From NCBI RefSeq assembly GCF_000964685.1, contig NZ_LANS01000001.1, forward strand, positions 62,001-126,000: a DNA stretch of 64,000 bases. The letters are read 5' to 3'. A program made the translations under genes and the position numbers. The notes beneath the pieces are model-generated. The model was not told where the DNA came from and searched no databases. It worked only from the letters and a program-made list of their open reading frames with translations. Below are positions 8,400 to 17,975 of the stretch, in pieces (positions within the stretch are counted from its first letter, which is position 1; the number at the start of each line of letters is the position of its first letter). The DNA comes from Anaplasma phagocytophilum str. Webster (GTDB lineage Bacteria > Pseudomonadota > Alphaproteobacteria > Rickettsiales > Anaplasmataceae).

Positions 8400-9521
8400 A
8401 ATGCAGATACCAAATCAGGCACGCCGTTCTTTTTCAGTTTTCACATGCGTGATGTTGGGCATACAGCAATCATTGGGCCAACTGGTGCGGGAAAGACAGT
8501 ACTGATGAACTTTTTGTGTGTTCAGGCGATGAAGTTTTCTCCGCGGGTGTTCTTTTTTGACAAAGATCATGGTGCTGAGATATTCATCAGGGCTTTGAAG
8601 GGGGTATACAGCATTATAGAGACAAGAGGCTCCACTGGGTTAAATCCGCTGCACTTAGACGATACTCCTGACAATAGGGGTTTTCTCATGGAGTGGTTTA
8701 AGTTATTGGCTACTACTCTGTCAGATAAGCTTACGCCTGACGATATATTGCGCATTGATGATGCTATAGAGGGTAATTTCAAGCTCAAAAAGGAAGACAG
8801 AAAGTTACGTAATCTGGTTCCTTTTTTGGGTATAGGTGGAGAAGATACTCTAGCGAGTCGCATGATGATGTGGCATTCAGAAGGGTCGCACGCGGCGCTT
8901 TTTGATAATGACGAAGATGTATTAGACTTCACTAAGTCTAGAGTATTTGGATTTGAGATGGGATATTTGCTAAAAGATCCCATGGCTCTTGCTCCGACGC
9001 TTTTGTATTTGTTTCACAAGATAAGTATTTCTCTCGATGGAACTCCTTCTATGATTATCTTGGACGAAGCGTGGGCGCTGATAGATAATCCTGTTTTTGC
9101 GCCTAGGATTAAAGACTGGCTAAAAGTTCTTAGGAAGCTCAATACTTTTGTCATATTTGCGACACAGAGTGTTGAGGATGCTAGTAAAAGTCAGATAAGT
9201 GATACCTTAGTTCAGCAGACTGCCACTCAGATATTTTTGCCTAATCTTAAGGCTACTAGTGCTTACAGGGATGTTTTCATGCTGACTGAGCGGGAGTATT
9301 CTTTAATAAAATATACAGATCCTGGCACTAGGTTTTTCCTAGTCAAGCAGGGGGTCAGTGCTGTTGTGGCCAGGATAGATTTACGAGGGCTCGATGACAC
9401 GATAAACGTTTTGTCAGGTAGGGCCGAGACCGTTGCCATACTTCGTGAAATTATGGAAGAAGTAGGGGATGATCCAAATGTGTGGTTGCCTATTTTTTAT
9501 CAAAGGGTGAAAAATGCATAG
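8400..9521 (+). pseudogene. virB4: Truncated VirB4 ATPase (C-terminal half)
   Basis: Encodes the C-terminal ATPase half of VirB4, the inner-membrane motor of the type IV secretion system. From the ATG at 8445 it gives 358 residues. Walker A is GPTGAGKT (about residues 12-19), Walker B is MIILDEAW (about 198-205), and the FATQS motif follows. Full VirB4 is about 800 residues, so the N-terminal half is missing. VirB4-like sequence continues upstream of the ATG in the same frame (SGTPFFFSFH) back to a stop at 8397-8399, which shows this is a truncated copy rather than a designed short gene. The frame is otherwise intact and clean, so either the truncation is recent or the ATPase domain is still under selection. 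A virB6-like start overlaps its stop codon. Confidence 0.85.
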
Positions 9522-9654
9522 GGTAGCAAGGGCATTGGTATTTTTGATGTTTCTTGTTGTTACAGTTCCTTTAACGTCATACGCGGCGGGCGATGCTACT
9601 GCTAGTACACCAACAGAGGAAGAAAACAACTTGGTGCATTATAGAAGGTTATAG
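9514..9654 (+). pseudogene. VirB6-like N-terminal stub, 46 aa
   Basis: A 46-codon frame starts at an ATG that overlaps the virB4 stop by eight bases. It encodes a classic signal peptide (MHRVARALVFLMFLVVTVP then LTSYAAG) and a short acidic segment before a stop. In Anaplasmataceae the gene after virB4 is virB6-1, which usually starts in this way, so I infer that the copied segment ran from mid-virB4 into the start of virB6-1 and was then cut off. The identity as virB6 is inference from gene order; the signal peptide is seen directly. Confidence 0.5.
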
Positions 9655-9777
9655 TCCAAGAACTCATAACATAAGCTATCGCCCTCACCTAAGCCAATGC
9701 ACCTAGATGGAACGGGGTCTCAGCCCATACCTTGATACTCAATAGCTACACAAAAACACATAACCTAGCGCGCCATA

Positions 9778-9868
9778 AAGTCAGATAAGTGATACAGCAA
9801 ACTGCAACCCAGATATTTTTGCCTAATCTTAAGGCTACTAGTGCTTACAGGGATGTTTTTGCTGGCTG
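9778..9868 (+). pseudogene. Second small virB4 remnant
   Basis: About 90 bases repeat virB4 sequence found at 9187-9299 (AGTCAGATAAGTGATAC, then the codons for QTATQIFLPNLKATSAYRDVF). A short internal deletion removes the LVQ codons and the match decays after GATGTTTT. The rest of 9655-10029 shows no other recognisable content. Confidence 0.85.
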
Positions 9869-10029
9869 TACTGAGAGTATATCCCTATCACATGAACCCA
9901 ATGACGCATCACAGATGTAACTGCAGAACCCTACTTTGTTGCATAACATCGTAACAAAGTATCAGAACAGCTAGTGAACACCCCTTCTCTCCCTCTCTAA
10001 GCACCTATATATAAAATGCTCTACCTGAC

Positions 10030-11559
10030 CTATAGCGGGAGGTTATCATGCTTACGCCATGGGCGATCAACCTTCTTATCACGCAGCATATGTAATGCAT
10101 TGTATATATGCCACCTAGTAGTTGATGGCATGATCACATCGTCTATAAATCCTCGAGAAGCTGCAACGTACGGGTTCACCACCTTGTCGTTGTACTCCTT
10201 TATTAGCTGCTTTAAGTACTCTTGGTCTTTTTCTTTACGGAATATTATTCCCACCGCACCTTCTGAACCCATAACGGCTATTTCAGCACTGGGCCATGCA
10301 TAATTAACATCTCCCCTTAGGTGTCTTGAGTTCATCACTATATACGCACCACCGTATGCCTTACGCACAATCACGCTAACCTTTGGTACTGATGCTTCAG
10401 CATATGCATATAACAACTTAGCACCATGATCTATAATTCCTGAATATTCCTGCGACACGCCAGGTAAGAACCCTGGGACGTCTATCAGCGTCACTAGCGG
10501 AATATTAAAAGCATCACAAAATCTCACAAACCTCGCAGCCTTTCGCGAGGAATCTATGTCCAGACACCCAGCCAAGTGCATAGGTTGATTCGCGACAATA
10601 CCAACCGCGCTACCACCTATCCTACCAAAACCCACAATGATATTCTTGGCAAAATCTGGCTTTATCTCAAAAAACACCCCCTCATCGCACACCTTCGCAA
10701 TCAATTCATACATATCATACGGAACCGTACTGTTCCTGGGAATAAGTGTGTTCAGCGACTCATTTTCACGATCTACAGGATCTGACGTCGGCATAGCCCT
10801 TGCTGAGCTCCTGTTGTTCGGAGGAAGAAATGACAAAAACTTACGCACCTGACTTAGAGCATCCACTTCATCATCAAAAGCCAAATCTGCAACTCCTGTC
10901 TTACGAGTATGCACCGCGGCACCACCAAGCTCCTCCTGAGTCACATCTTCGAAAGTGACTTTCTTAATCACGTCCGGCCCGGTAACAAACATACACGAGC
11001 CCCTGACCATAAATACAAAATCCGTAAGTGCAGGAGAATACACAGCACCACCAGCGCATGAACCCATAATAAGAGATATCTGCGGCACAACACCCGACAT
11101 ATCTACATTACGCTGAAAAATCTCACCGTAACCCGCCAAAGAATCTACTCCTTCCTGTATCCTGGCTCCCCCAGAATCGTTGATCCCGATTACGGGCACT
11201 CCCGCCTTCGCTGCCATATCCATGACGTGGCAAATCTTTTTCGCATTCATCTCACTCAGAGATCCGCCAAATACAGTGAAATCCTGCGAATATACACAAA
11301 CGCGCTGCCCGTAAACAGTACCGCACCCTGTGACAACCCCATCACCAGCAACTTTGGATTCACTCATACCAAAGTTTACCGACCTATGTTCGACAAATAC
11401 TCCGTATTCTTGAAACGACCCCTTATCGAGAAAAACGCCCAACCTTTCTCGGGCAGTAAGCCTACCCCTACTATGTTGCTTCTCTATCCTAGATGGCCCA
11501 CCACCCAGTTTTAACTGAATTTTCTTATTCTCTAACTCCTGGAGCACCACGGGACCCAT
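10030..11559 (-). CDS. pccB: Propionyl-CoA carboxylase beta subunit
   Basis: The carboxyltransferase subunit of biotin-dependent propionyl-CoA carboxylase (509 residues, normal length). It moves CO2 from carboxybiotin to propionyl-CoA to give methylmalonyl-CoA in the cytoplasm. Two crotonase-like halves are visible. The N half has [33 protein letters not shown] and the oxyanion-hole [13 protein letters not shown]. The C half has [28 protein letters not shown] and the second oxyanion hole [11 protein letters not shown]. The alpha subunit is not in the window. No partner gene is adjacent. A decayed copy of its 3' region sits at 2436-2660. Confidence 0.95.
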   Translation of the reverse strand: MGPVVLQELENKKIQLKLGGGPSRIEKQHSRGRLTARERLGVFLDKGSFQEYGVFVEHRSVNFGMSESKVAGDGVVTGCGTVYGQRVCVYSQDFTVFGGSLSEMNAKKICHVMDMAAKAGVPVIGINDSGGARIQEGVDSLAGYGEIFQRNVDMSGVVPQISLIMGSCAGGAVYSPALTDFVFMVRGSCMFVTGPDVIKKVTFEDVTQEELGGAAVHTRKTGVADLAFDDEVDALSQVRKFLSFLPPNNRSSARAMPTSDPVDRENESLNTLIPRNSTVPYDMYELIAKVCDEGVFFEIKPDFAKNIIVGFGRIGGSAVGIVANQPMHLAGCLDIDSSRKAARFVRFCDAFNIPLVTLIDVPGFLPGVSQEYSGIIDHGAKLLYAYAEASVPKVSVIVRKAYGGAYIVMNSRHLRGDVNYAWPSAEIAVMGSEGAVGIIFRKEKDQEYLKQLIKEYNDKVVNPYVAASRGFIDDVIMPSTTRWHIYNALHMLRDKKVDRPWRKHDNLPL

Positions 11560-12450
11560 GATATACCCTGAAAAATTGAACTATTAACTTTTTGATTATA
11601 GCAAAAAAAAGGCCCTGTACGTTAAACTAATGCACAAAACACAGAGATATGCCCTGCCATGATTGCACATAATAGGATACTTTGCAACTCCAGGTTAACA
11701 GCAAGCCCAGATAGAACCCGAATTTACACGCTACAGCTTATAAAAAACCACCCACTACTTTCACGGCTTCCAGAACGGGACATCACTCTGAAAGCAGCGT
11801 AATAAAAAAACACGAGCAGGACAGATTTAAACACCTTTTAGAAACACTTCTAGCTCCTAGTTAGATCCAAAGACTTATGCACTGCTACTCGGCTATTACA
11901 CATTTCTCTAATACCCAACACTGCTAATTGCCACAATCGAGAAACCCACTGTCGCATTATATCCGTTCCATCTGTAAATCCTAGCACGAATAGTAAAGAA
12001 TGAAAAATTTCCATTGCTGCACTTAGTGCTTACCTCACTTATTCTTGACCCTGTAGTATATATTGTTCCAGCCTTAGAGCTTAAAATAGTAGTATTGGTG
12101 TTGTACAATCTAAGCCAGAAGATCGCATTTCTCCCATGCATACGTTATGCACCTATGGCCTTACAAAAGCAGTAACAGCATCTCCTCTATCTCCACACTC
12201 ATAGCCGCACTTCTAGCATCCACATCCTGCCTCTCTATGACAATTTTGTACTATAAGCTCACCAAGCAACCTAATGTAAAACTTTAACCACACAGCAACT
12301 CTAAAGCGCTGAACCAAAAGTAAGTATAGCAACACTGCTCTGCAAAAGATGCCTCGCACTTCCAATACAACATCATCGTTCCACATCTATAACACTGTAC
12401 CTCGCTGAGACATGGAGCTTTACCCATTTCCGGCACTACACCCAGTTCAA
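11560..12450. other. Gene-poor gap upstream of pccB
   Basis: About 900 bp with no frame I can support. A 77-codon minus-strand frame (11908-12141) is rich in Ser, Thr and Asn and resembles nothing I know. The pccB promoter should lie near the right side of its start (11560-11650). Given the gene fragments elsewhere in the window, part of this gap may be decayed coding sequence. Confidence 0.4.
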
Positions 12451-12995
12451 TAGAAAATTATCGCAGAGAATGCAGCATATTCTGTAAAAGTACGAAGCAA
12501 GAATAAGAAAATGGAAGGCAATATCACTACTCCATATCTAAAGATGAGGCACCTTCCCCCCTAGACAATATCGGTCTTCATAATTCCGGCTCGCCTTGCA
12601 CCATTTCCAAGAGCAAATTATCGCAGGGAATGCAGCAAATTACGTAAAAGCACGGAGCAAGAATAAGAAAATGGAAGGCAATATCACCACTCCATATCTA
12701 AAGATGAGGCACCTTCCCCCCTAGACAATATCGGTCTTCATAATTCCGGCTCGCCTTGCACCATTTCCAAGAGCAAATTATCGCAGGGAATGCAGCAAAT
12801 TACGTAAAAGCACGGAGCAAGAATAAGAAAATGGAAGGCAATATCACCACTCCATATCTAAAGATGAAGCACCTTCCCCCCCCTAGACAATATCGGTCTT
12901 CATAATTCCGGCACCCTGCACCATTTCAGTAGCAAATCACCACAGAAAATATGAAATTTGCCGTAAAAGCATGAAGCAAGTAAGAAAATGAAGAG
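12451..12995. repeat. 160-bp tandem repeat, about 3.4 copies
   Basis: Units begin at about 12451, 12611 and 12771, with a partial, more diverged unit from about 12929. Each starts near GCAAATTATCGCAGGGAATG and includes GGAAGGCAATATCACCACTC and ACAATATCGGTCTTCATAAT. Units 2 and 3 are nearly identical; unit 1 differs at several bases and the partial fourth has decayed. A C-run before TAGACAATATC is 6, 6 and 8 bases long in successive units. No frame is open across the array, so it is non-coding. The 160-bp period is far from CRISPR dimensions. Confidence 0.9.
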
Positions 12996-13083
12996 TGCTT
13001 TCATTCTCAAAAGTGCAGCACATTAAACGCCCCACTACCAACTCACACAAATTGTAATAAGCTAGAACAGCGCGGGTAGTCCC

Positions 13084-13833
13084 TTAAGGGAAAATTGCAG
13101 AAACAAAACGCTCTTGAGATACTAGTGAGTACGCACGTCCGATCTCAGTTAAGCGCATATCAGCATTATCAGAGCGCAGAGTTAGCCTATACTCAGCACG
13201 TGATGTAAAAAGCCTATAAGGCTCGCTTGTACCTAATGTTACAAGATCATCTATCATCACTCCTATGTATGAGTCACTACGCTTCAAAACCAGAGGTTCC
13301 TGATTTTGCACTAAAGAAAGCGCGGCATTTGCTCCGGCAACGATACCCTGTCCGGCAGCTTCTTCATACCCTGTAGTGCCATTAATTTGCCCTGCGCAGA
13401 AGAGCCCTTTAATTTTTTTAGTCTCTAACGTATGGTACAACTCGCGAGGATCTATGAAGTTGTATTCCACAGTGTATCCATGGCGGAGCATCACAGCCTG
13501 TTCTAGTCCATTAATACTCCTCAGCATCTCAAGCTGCACTTCAATAGGACAAGAAGTAGATATACCATTTGGGTATACAGAGTTAGTTTCAAGTCCCTCG
13601 GGTTCAAGGAAAATCTGATGGCTTTTGTGGTCTGGAAATCTGCGTATCTTTTCTTCTATAGAGGGGCAATACCTAGGAGCCATTACATCTATAAGAGAGA
13701 CTCGCACCGTGAACCTGCTAGATGTAGGTTCCTCCCATGGCCTCTTATATATAAGGCAGGCATTATAGTGTTTGAATAACCAAAAGCAAACAGGAAAAAA
13801 ATACTTACCGAACCATACGATAAAACTCAACAT
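13084..13833 (-). pseudogene. Internal fragment of mnmG (gidA)
   Basis: From residue 51 (13683) to near its end, this 249-codon frame is the central part of MnmG, the tRNA wobble-uridine modification enzyme. It includes [50 protein letters not shown] and the [20 protein letters not shown] signature. About 200 of some 620 residues are present. The N-terminal FAD-binding region and the C-terminal domain are missing. The first 50 residues are unrelated hydrophobic sequence joined at the break. With no FAD-binding motif it cannot be a working MnmG, so a complete gene should exist elsewhere. The frame is still open, so the duplication is probably young. Confidence 0.85.
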
Positions 13834-13852
13834 ATAATCAACTGCATCTATA

Positions 13853-14659
13853 TCATTTCTGACAGTGCCTACAAAAAAACGTACTTCTCCCTCCTTGCTT
13901 TTCTACTTGTATCTCACCTCCACATGTATAGCACTTTTCGCCTTTTCTGCCATAAACCCTAAAGTGCTTCGAAAAATTACCAACGTCACCTGTAGGTGTA
14001 CGGTAGTCGCGAATTGACGACCCCCCAGTTGCTATAGCAAGCTTGAGTACTTCTCGTGTAGACTCCACAATTCTACAGCACTCCTCCCTGGAAAGAGTGC
14101 TAACTTCCCTGTGTGGCAATATAGCAGCAGTGAACAGTATCTCCGATGCATATATGTTGCCTATTCCTACAACAACAGCACTATTCATTAAGACAGACTT
14201 TATACGAGCTTTCCCATGCATATTCAGCAAACAATCTGCATTGAAGGCTTCCGAAAACGGATCAGGACCCATCTTTTCCAGCAAAGATCTGTAACCTTCC
14301 CCATCCAGCAGTGTAACTAGTCCAAATCTGCGTGTATCATTGAACACAAGACTATAGCCATGCTGCATAGCAAAAACCACACAATCATGCTTCTCCGGAA
14401 CAGGAGCGTGCATATATAGGATTCTGCCACTCATACCCATATGGAACACAAGCTTTGCTCCAGAATCCAGCTGCATCACCAAATACTTGGCAACCCTATA
14501 TACGGAACATATTTCTCTTCCGGTCACTAACTGCTCGAAATCATCAGCTATACGGACCCGCAGATCACGTCTCTTCACCTCGACATCACGTATGCGCTGA
14601 CCTATTATTTTATCCGCAAGAGACCTTGCAATCACCTCAACTTCTGGTAGTTCTGGCAT
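13853..14659 (-). CDS. mutM: Formamidopyrimidine-DNA glycosylase
   Basis: A base-excision repair enzyme (268 residues, normal) that removes 8-oxoguanine and other oxidised purines and nicks the abasic site. The N-terminal [14 protein letters not shown] carries the catalytic proline and glutamate. [10 protein letters not shown] is the helix-two-turn-helix region, and the C-terminal zinc finger reads CYTCGG, then a gap, then FFCRHCQK. The ATG at 14659 is fixed because Pro2 is the nucleophile. It stands between an mnmG fragment and tRNA-Thr. Confidence 0.97.
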   Translation of the reverse strand: MPELPEVEVIARSLADKIIGQRIRDVEVKRRDLRVRIADDFEQLVTGREICSVYRVAKYLVMQLDSGAKLVFHMGMSGRILYMHAPVPEKHDCVVFAMQHGYSLVFNDTRRFGLVTLLDGEGYRSLLEKMGPDPFSEAFNADCLLNMHGKARIKSVLMNSAVVVGIGNIYASEILFTAAILPHREVSTLSREECCRIVESTREVLKLAIATGGSSIRDYRTPTGDVGNFSKHFRVYGRKGEKCYTCGGEIQVEKQGGRSTFFCRHCQK

Positions 14660-14796
14660 CGTCGCAACAAGCTCTTTTCTTCTGCTTCCTTCGGGTTATG
14701 TTCTCTTTAAGGAGAATTGCTAACTTTTTCTTCCTCTCCTCAATGTTCGTGTTTCTCTTTGACTTGCTCATAACAAAAAACTACAATCTCCCCCGG

Positions 14797-14870
14797 GCCG
14801 TTATAGCTTAGTGGTAGAACGCGTCCTTGGTAAGGACGAAGCCCGAGTTCGATTCTCGGTAACGGCACCA
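14797..14870 (+). tRNA. tRNA-Thr (anticodon GGT)
   Basis: A cloverleaf is visible. The acceptor stem is GCCGTTA/TAACGGC, the D arm contains TTAGTGGTAGA, and the anticodon stem CGTCC/GGACG closes the loop TTGGTAA with GGT at 14829-14831. The T arm contains GAGTTCGATTCTC. The discriminator A is followed by an encoded CCA (14868-14870). GGT reads ACC and ACT threonine codons. Confidence 0.95.
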
Positions 14871-14992
14871 TCCCCAAAATAACAGCTTTCTACGTCTCTG
14901 TGTAGTACTTTAATTCTCCTGCTAGTGCGTTGCTATTGGTTTTTTTTCGTTGTACCATAACCCCTCTATGGATTTTTAACAGGTCTACAGCA

Positions 14993-16399
14993 GTGCGCGT
15001 CGTTACGAGATTTGCTCCATCTCCCACTGGAAGCTTGCATTTAGGAGGAGCTAGAACTGCGCTTTTTAACTGGTTATTTGCCAGACATCACAAGGGAAAA
15101 TTTTTGCTGCGCATGGAAGATACCGACAAAAAACGGTCATCCGACGTGGTTGTACAGTCTATAATCGATGACATGTCATGGCTAGGCCTCCAACACGATG
15201 GCGATATTGTAGTACAATCTTCTAGAGCCGCTAGACATGTCGCAGTAGCGAGAGAGTTAGTAGAATTAGGTAGAGCTTATCGGTGCTATTGTTCGGAAGA
15301 TGAAGTCAATGAGCAAAAGTTACAGTCTGAAGGTACTGGTAAATATTTCAGACACGTGTGTCCCTGGAAACATCTGAATAGCACTGGTGATCTTCCCAAC
15401 AAACCATATGTCGTAAGGCTCAAAAGCCCTGAAAATACCACAATAGAGTTTCTCGATGGTGTATATGGGAAAATATCCGTAAAAAGCGATCAGATAGACG
15501 ATATGGTGATATTGCGCTCTGATGGCACGCCTACATATCTTCTGGCCGTTGTAGTTGATGACCATGATATGGAAATTACGCACATAATACGGGGTTCTGA
15601 TCACATCACGAATACTGTAAAGCAAATCGTGCTAGCTGAAGCTATGAGCTGGGTCAGTCCGAAATTTTTTCACATCCCATTAATTCACGATGAAAATGGA
15701 GCCAAGCTATCTAAGCGCAATCGTGCTCCTGGAATACACGAATACAAAGAACAGGGGTTTCTGCCTGAAGCACTGTGCAACTATCTGCTGCGCATGGGAT
15801 GGAGTTACCAAAATAAGGAAATTGTGTCTATGCAAGAAGCAATAGCGCTATTTTCCATGGAAGATGTAGGAGTTTCATGTTCGTGTTTGGACTACAAAAA
15901 ATTGGTGTTTTTAAACCATCATTACATGGGATCAAAAAGCGAATCAGAAATTCTAGATTTGTTGCTACCAATCCTTGAAGAAAAGCTGGGTGGTAGAATC
16001 TCCGAAGAAAAACTCTCACGTTTATCCTTGGGAATAAAACAACTGGTAGAACGCGCAAAAACCTTAACTGACCTCGCTGAAGACTCACTTTTTTATGTTC
16101 AAGACGTGGAAATCAACATCAATCCAGAAGCTGTAGAAACAATTCAAAACAGCAAAAAGTTCCTTGCAGAATTGCTGGAAAGTATGTCAGGAATCCACCC
16201 AGATATGTGGAAGAAAACCCACCTATCTTCGCAGATTAAGGAATTCTCTAAAACACGTAATCTGGCTATGAGTGATGTATATCATTTCCTCAGAGCATCT
16301 ATAACGGGTAGACTGCAATCCCCTAACATTTCGGAAGTTATGGAGATATTAGGACAAGAAATGTGTATCAACAGGATGCTTTCAGCACAGGAAATCTGA
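14993..16399 (+). CDS. gltX: Glutamyl-tRNA synthetase
   Basis: A class I aminoacyl-tRNA synthetase that charges tRNA-Glu (and often tRNA-Gln, then amidated, in Rickettsiales). TRFAPSPTGSLHLGGARTAL carries the HIGH-type motif at the N-terminus and AKLSKRN is the KMSKS-type loop. I place the start at the GTG at 14993, which puts TRFAPSPTG at residue 5 as in the family and gives 468 residues. The frame runs up to a TTG at 14930, but that adds 21 residues unlike any GltX. No strong ribosome binding site is seen. Rickettsiales often carry two gltX copies, so a second may exist elsewhere. Confidence 0.93.
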   Translation: MRVVTRFAPSPTGSLHLGGARTALFNWLFARHHKGKFLLRMEDTDKKRSSDVVVQSIIDDMSWLGLQHDGDIVVQSSRAARHVAVARELVELGRAYRCYCSEDEVNEQKLQSEGTGKYFRHVCPWKHLNSTGDLPNKPYVVRLKSPENTTIEFLDGVYGKISVKSDQIDDMVILRSDGTPTYLLAVVVDDHDMEITHIIRGSDHITNTVKQIVLAEAMSWVSPKFFHIPLIHDENGAKLSKRNRAPGIHEYKEQGFLPEALCNYLLRMGWSYQNKEIVSMQEAIALFSMEDVGVSCSCLDYKKLVFLNHHYMGSKSESEILDLLLPILEEKLGGRISEEKLSRLSLGIKQLVERAKTLTDLAEDSLFYVQDVEININPEAVETIQNSKKFLAELLESMSGIHPDMWKKTHLSSQIKEFSKTRNLAMSDVYHFLRASITGRLQSPNISEVMEILGQEMCINRMLSAQEI

Positions 16400-16639
16400 C
16401 ACTTCACCGTATTGGGCGAAGCTTGAGTTTTGGTACCGCATGTATCATGTACACTTGCAGTATTAGTTGTACTAGAGGCTTTATTAGAATCGTATCGGCC
16501 TTGTGTGACCTTATGTAAAAAGACACAGCTACGTGGCGGTAGTCCTATGAGATCGCGCAGTCTACTGGCATGATAAATGTATTTGCCTTGCTACAAGAGT
16601 ACCAATGGTCTTCCAATCACTGCACAGATGCTGGCATCC

Positions 16640-17330
16640 CATCATAAAGCTCCGTAACAATACGTTCACATGACCCCTGCAATGGTATTTTGCTGCAGGA
16701 CAGTGCTATCTATAATAAGTCATAATCTCATATTCATGTGCGACACCTACCTCATAAGATGATGTGGCAATACGCTCGTTCAGCTGCCGCAATAGTATTT
16801 TGCTTCAGAGTAGCATCACCTATGATACGCCGTAATAACATCCCAATACAGATGCGACGCGTTACTTCACGATGTTCGCGAGCAGTGCGTCCATGAAACC
16901 CGTACAATAGTCTTTTGCTTCAGGACAGTGCTATCTATAATAAGTCATAATCTCCTAATTCATGTGCACACCTACCTCATAAGATGATGTAGCAATGCGC
17001 TCGTTCACCTGCTGCAATAGTATTTTGATTCAGAGTAGCACCACCTATAATACGCCGTAATAGCATCCCAATACAGATGCAACGCGTTACCTCACAATGT
17101 CCTCGAGCAGTGCGTCCATGAAACCCGTACAATAGTCTTTTGCTGCAGGACAGTGCCATCTATAATAAGTCATAATCTCATATTCATGTGCGACACCTAC
17201 TTCATAAGATGATGTGGCAATGAGCTCGTTCAGCTGCCGCAATAGTATTCTGATTCTGAGTAGCACTATATATGATACTACATAATAACATCCCAATATG
17301 GACGCAGCACGTTACTTCATCAGATCTCAC
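16640..17330. repeat. Nested ~113/225-bp repeat array
   Basis: CAGTGCTATCTATAATAAG recurs at 16701, 16925 and (as CAGTGCCATC) 17151, a period of 224-226 bp. Within each unit the two halves also resemble each other: AATAGTATTTTGCTTCAGAG-AGCA-CACCTAT is a diverged version of AATAGTCTTTTGCTTCAGGA-AGTG-CTATCTAT. The array is therefore about six ~113-bp half-units in alternating A/B form. No frame is open across it. It lies between gltX and the asp62 remnant. The flanking 16400-16640 holds nothing recognisable. Confidence 0.85.
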
Positions 17331-17339
17331 GTAAAACAA

Positions 17340-17680
17340 TGCGTTCCTAGCATAATTGCGCCCCAAGATATCTCCGTACCTTCACAAAAACCTATAGGGT
17401 AAACAAGATCCACACAGATAACCAGAGCTTCCGCTTACAGAAAAGCCCCTAACCCTCCTACAACTGCCGATAATCCAACCGCAGCAAGATCATGGAACCA
17501 TCCTTCTAGCTGCCCTTTCTTTGAAGAAATCCTAGAATTCAGAAAAGATCTAGAACTTGAAGATGCATACTCAGCACTTACCGATAAGTCTAGGCTAACT
17601 TCGTCATGCCCTAAGCTGTATACCTTATTCAACGACCATAAAGCACTTAAGACATTCTTATAAGCAGGCGAGCAAACTTA
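17340..17680 (-). pseudogene. Decayed copy of an internal piece of asp62
   Basis: About 335 bases match 23421-23757 inside the asp62-like gene, in the same orientation. They include the codons for NKVYSLGHDEVSLDLSVSAE and for RSFLNSRISSKKGQ at high identity. The right end breaks after GCAGGCGA and the left end near GCGTTCCTAGC. A 65-codon frame survives in its right part. The left part has small deletions that break the frame. It has no start or signal peptide, so it could act at most as a recombination donor for asp62. Confidence 0.9.
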
Positions 17681-17886
17681 AGAATATGCCTTACACGTCA
17701 ATTACAAGCCAGACAATCTTACGTCTTGTGGCGTAAAAAGTATTCACTGCAGAAAATGTACGTGCTTTTGCTTATAGGAGAGTTCTACAGATAGTCCTTA
17801 TACAGACAACCCGCTTTCTTCTATAGCAGAAATGGACAGCCACTACGCATTTACATTTATGGTTAAGGCTACGGCAGCCATATTAC

Positions 17887-17936
17887 AAAAACTAAGCATC
17901 TCCGTTACCGTTAATCACGGCACTATGGAGATGCTT
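17887..17936 (-). terminator. Rho-independent terminator of the 591-aa OMP gene
   Basis: On the minus strand AAGCATCTCC and GGAGATGCTT form a perfect 10-bp stem, with an inner CCGT/ACGG pairing, followed by AGTTTTTG. It lies about 40 bp past the stop codon at 17976. Confidence 0.75.
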
Positions 17937-17975
17937 GTCAGGTACAGCTTTTAGTCACATCAATAAAAACACAAC

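Noticed and set aside
11908..12141. 77-codon minus-strand frame
   Set aside because: Low-complexity Ser/Thr/Asn composition, no ribosome binding site, no family resemblance, and set in a decayed gap.
14930..14992. Longer gltX starting at TTG 14930
   Set aside because: The extra 21 residues are not GltX-like. The GTG at 14993 puts the HIGH-motif region at its normal position.
17081..17296. Small minus-strand frames inside the 113/225-bp repeat array
   Set aside because: They are short, differ between repeat units and have no ribosome binding sites. They are chance frames in repeats.
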